A DNA stretch of 64,000 nucleotides, taken from assembly GCF_945859705.1 (NCBI RefSeq), contig NC_079135.1, positions 21,206,501 through 21,270,500 of the forward strand, written 5' to 3'. Position numbers and translations under genes: made by a program. The notes under the pieces were generated by a model. That model saw nothing but the letters and a program-made list of their open reading frames with translations, did not search any database and was not told the origin of the DNA. Positions within the stretch are counted from its first letter, which is position 1. Each line of letters begins with the position of its first letter. This document shows, piece after piece, positions 61,642 to 64,000 of the stretch. The stretch is from Episyrphus balteatus (taxonomy: Eukaryota; Arthropoda; Insecta; Diptera; Syrphidae).

Positions 61642-62165
61642 ATGTCTTCTATTCGTTCAGTTCTAATCTCAGCAGTTATTCTTGTTGTCATTGCCATGTG
61701 CAATTGCCAGGTTAAAAAGTTTCAATATAATATTTTTTTTTTTTCTAACTTTTCATAATAATTTTATTTCAGCTGACATTTTCACCAGGCTGGGGTAAAC
61801 GCTCATCTTCAGCTGGTATTTTTGAACCACATCCTGGCAATTGTCACAATGCCAACGAAATGTTAATGGACATTTTCAAATTTGTTCAGGTAAAATATTA
61901 ATATCAAACAAAAATATCGTCGCTATGCTGCCAAAACGCACTAAGGCCCAATTTATTCACTCTCCATTATTTTTAAAGGCTCCATTAAAAATTATAAAAC
62001 TGTCAAATCGCATACAAATTTTAAAATTTCCCTTTTTAATGGCGACTTTAAATTTAATGGAGTGTGAATAAATTGGACCTAAGTCAAAAAACATACTCAA
62101 TTAAAATTGTTTTCTTTTTTCAGAATGAAGCTCAAATGTATTTGGATTGTAATCAACAAAAGTAA
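61642..62165 (+). CDS. Akh: Adipokinetic hormone precursor (75 aa)
   Basis: Three exons, all phase 0: 61,642-61,710, 61,773-61,889 and 62,124-62,165. Signal peptide (residues 1-22, ending MCNC) is followed by Gln23, then LTFSPGW, Gly-Lys-Arg, and a C-terminal associated peptide with two conserved Cys and the NEML...IF.FVQ...LDC pattern of AKH precursors. Processing predicts the octapeptide pGlu-LTFSPGW-amide: cleavage after the signal, pyroglutamate formation, cutting at Lys-Arg, and amidation from Gly. AKH is released by the corpora cardiaca and mobilises fat-body lipid and carbohydrate through a G-protein-coupled receptor. The well-known fly forms have Asp at position 7 (LTFSPDW); here it is Gly. 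The gene is complete, with TATA box upstream and AATAAA at 62,400 and 62,414. Confidence 0.97.
61945..62079. mobile_element. PIF/Harbinger-like MITE in Akh intron 2, 135 bp
   Basis: Inverted ends GGCCCAATTTATTCACTCTC and GGTCCAATTTATTCACACTC (inverse strand) are flanked by TAA at 61,942-61,944 and 62,080-62,082. It fills most of the 234-bp second intron of Akh. A related copy is at 58,691. Confidence 0.88.
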
Positions 62166-62399
62166 AGGAATATCAATCAATCTTTTCTCTCTCTCAAAAT
62201 GAATCCTGGGATTGGCCTTAAAATGAATATGTTACAATATAATTTCTTCTTCTTCTCCAATTAATGATGTCGCATAGGTTCCGTACCTTGGGTAAAAGTC
62301 ATATTTTACCATTATTTGTTTTTGTAAGCCAAATTTTGTTTCGGTTCTTAAATATATGATAAATATGATACAGTTATAATATCTACCTATGTATACACA

Positions 62400-62419
62400 A
62401 ATAAACTTATATGAATAAA
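62400..62419 (+). terminator. Akh poly(A) signals
   Basis: Two AATAAA hexamers at 62,400-62,405 and 62,414-62,419, about 240 bp after the Akh stop codon. Confidence 0.65.
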
Positions 62420-62475
62420 TTTGTTGACTTTCAATACCTATAACTTTTAGAAGGATTTTCTTTTCAACATCAAAC

Positions 62476-62719
62476 GAGGAGTGACTTTTAAAAAGGGGAT
62501 AAAATCACTTTATTCAAACTCAGTTCTGTTCTCCACATTCCAACGCTTAATTATTTAACCAGTCCAGTCCATGTTTACTGAAAACAGCAAATTGATCGCA
62601 CTGTAAAAAACACTGAAAACTGAAAATCGTATGAAAAATCCCAATTTTGGTTTTAGTTTTTTCGATTTTCATAAAAATGACATAAAGTGTTTTTATCCCC
62701 TTTTGAAAAGTCACTCCTC
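62476..62719. mobile_element. Inverted-repeat element downstream of Akh
   Basis: Arms of about 38 bp, beginning GAGGAGTGACTTTTAAAAAG at 62,476 and inverted at 62,682-62,719, enclose about 165 bp with CACTGTAAAAAACACTG-type sequence. No clear target duplication was found. Confidence 0.65.
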
Positions 62720-63036
62720 AAATATATCCTCCTGGAATCACCAAAGATACTTCTTTCTATTCTATATTTTGTCTTCACAAGAAACCATATTTTACTCAAC
62801 AAACTAAAAGCTTCGTATAAGTTTAGAATATAATGTAGTTCGTTTTTGAGGAAAGCGAAAGTGACACCTAAATAGATGTTACCTACAAACCATAGCAAAA
62901 AGGTGATCGTCACTCTGATAATCACCTTACGTGGAGCAAAAGTATTTATTGTGATGATCAGCAATCACCTTAGCCGATTCCACCAGTATATATTCAGGTC
63001 TATTGTGAGTTTGACTTGGAAATTTTTCCACTCGAA

Positions 63037-63100
63037 CAGTGCTGGATTAACCATGTCATGGGCCTCTAGGCAAAATAATTCTTGAGCCCTTTTCCGATGC
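63037..63100 (+). mobile_element. hAT-like element terminus (fragment)
   Basis: CAGTGCTGGATTAACCATG followed by GGGCCTCTAGGCAAAATAAT resembles the fragment at 49,565-49,622 in inverted orientation. Only this end is recognisable. Confidence 0.4.
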
Positions 63101-63349
63101 TTTTTCAATATCATAAGCTATTTTTAAGTTAGGTTAGAAATTTGTGCAGGTAACTTACTAGAGACTAATCGGATATAATCTGGTGTCCTATCATGTCATT
63201 TTATAAATGTAAACTAAAAGTTTTGAAATAACTATAATAAGAATTGTAGTGATATCTCAACAAAAAAATTTAAGCAACTTGATGGTTCACAGATAATTTT
63301 TATTAACGATAAGTTATTAGAAAATATATTAGATTCAAAAGGTATAAGT

Positions 63350-63540
63350 AGGTATACCTATCCCGACTTTTCACGAGTCGATTTTAACCACATGATATGT
63401 CTCACGGCTTAAGTCGACTAGGACTCTAGTATGGGGATTGTCACTTTAGTCGCGTGTGGCTTACGTTCACACGACTCGACTGACGCCAAAAAGCTTCGCC
63501 GCACGGCGAAAATCGACTCGTTATAAGTCGGCATTACGGT
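63350..63540. mobile_element. MITE-like element with CGACT-rich ends
   Basis: CCCGACTTTTCACGAGTCGA on the left is mirrored by TCGACTCGTTATAAGTCGGC on the right. The interior repeats CGACT/AGTCG and contains a G+C-rich hairpin (GCTTCGCCGCACGGCGAA). Exact ends and duplication are not resolved. Confidence 0.5.
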
Positions 63541-63809
63541 TTCATTATAAAACTGGAAAGAGAAATCATACGAAAAAGTTTCAATTTTGATTTTATTATT
63601 ATTATAGACAACTCAAATTACTCAAAACAGAGATCCGCAAAACAGGCATTCGTTTTGTTTCTTGTTCCTCTTCTTCTTTCTTTCTTTTGTGTGTGGCTGT
63701 GTCTGAACGATGGAACTGTTTAAATTAATTTTGGGGAACTAGTGGAACTAGTTCCGAGTGAGGAACTAGTTCCAGGAACTATTTGGCTCCGGAACTATCC
63801 ATCACTAGT

Positions 63810-64000
63810 CTGAAACGCGTCTGAAACGCGTCTGAAACGCGTCCGAAACGAGTCTGGACGCGTTTCAGACACGTTTTGGACGCGTTTCAGACACGTTTTG
63901 GACGCGTTTTGGGCGCGTTTCAGATGCGTTTTGGGCGCGTTTCAGACGCGTTTTGGGCGCATTTCAGACGCGTTTTGGACGCGTTTCAGATGCGTTTTGG
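63810..64000. repeat. G+C-rich 11-bp minisatellite with orientation switch
   Basis: Three copies of TCTGAAACGCG are followed, from about 63,850, by inverted-orientation 11-mers alternating GACGCGTTTCA and GACACGTTTTG or GGGCGCGTTTC. The array continues past the window edge. The preceding 70 bp carry several GGAACTAGTTCC-like palindromes. Confidence 0.85.

Noticed and set aside
62653..62964. 103-codon minus-strand frame downstream of Akh
   Set aside because: It overlaps an inverted-repeat element and has no recognisable domain or splice partners.

Overview
The window is nuclear DNA of an insect, almost certainly a fly (Diptera, probably Brachycera). It is very A+T-rich, has spliced genes with canonical GT-AG introns, and is full of small DNA transposons and foldback repeats. 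The best marker is a complete adipokinetic hormone gene (Akh) at 61,642-62,165, whose peptide QLTFSPGW-Gly-Lys-Arg has the dipteran QLTFSP core. No operon, CRISPR array, tRNA or rRNA gene was seen.

Five protein-coding genes can be assembled exon by exon with matching splice phases. (1) A small PTB/PID-domain adaptor (+ strand, 5,494-12,496, 2 coding exons, 189 aa). (2) Gene A, a secreted serine protease with two CLIP domains (- strand, 30,160 to 21,057, 8 exons, 505 aa). (3) Gene B, a related secreted serine protease with one CLIP domain (- strand, 52,425 to 45,270, 7 exons, 445 aa). (4) Gene C, an unrecognised secreted Pro/Thr/Gln-rich protein (- strand, 57,590 to 52,499, 4 exons including an 18-nt micro-exon, 232 aa). 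(5) Akh (+ strand, 3 exons, 75 aa). A, B and C are in the same orientation. C ends only about 50-74 bp before the start of B. A and B share several intron positions and look like an old tandem duplication of CLIP proteases, a family that acts in extracellular cascades such as melanization, Toll activation and clotting. Akh is an independent endocrine gene.

The rest is introns and intergenic DNA built largely from non-autonomous elements. They include TA-flanked (Tc1/mariner-like), TAA/TTA-flanked (PIF/Harbinger-like) and TTAA-flanked (piggyBac-like) MITEs, and foldback elements whose arms are made of short subrepeats. At least six copies of a mini-me/DINE-1-like family are present, two of which carry enormous (GTCT)n or (GTCAGTCT)n arrays. 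A 3.7-kb palindrome has nearly identical 1,624-bp arms, one of which was later hit by a 219-bp piggyBac-like MITE.

The long 'SVCL/SVCQ' reading frames in the microsatellites and the duplicated 95-codon frame in the palindrome are not genes. I see no clearly new multi-gene system. The most interesting items are the Gly7 variant AKH, the tightly packed C-B gene pair with the unknown protein C, and the transposon-borne 8-mer satellites.
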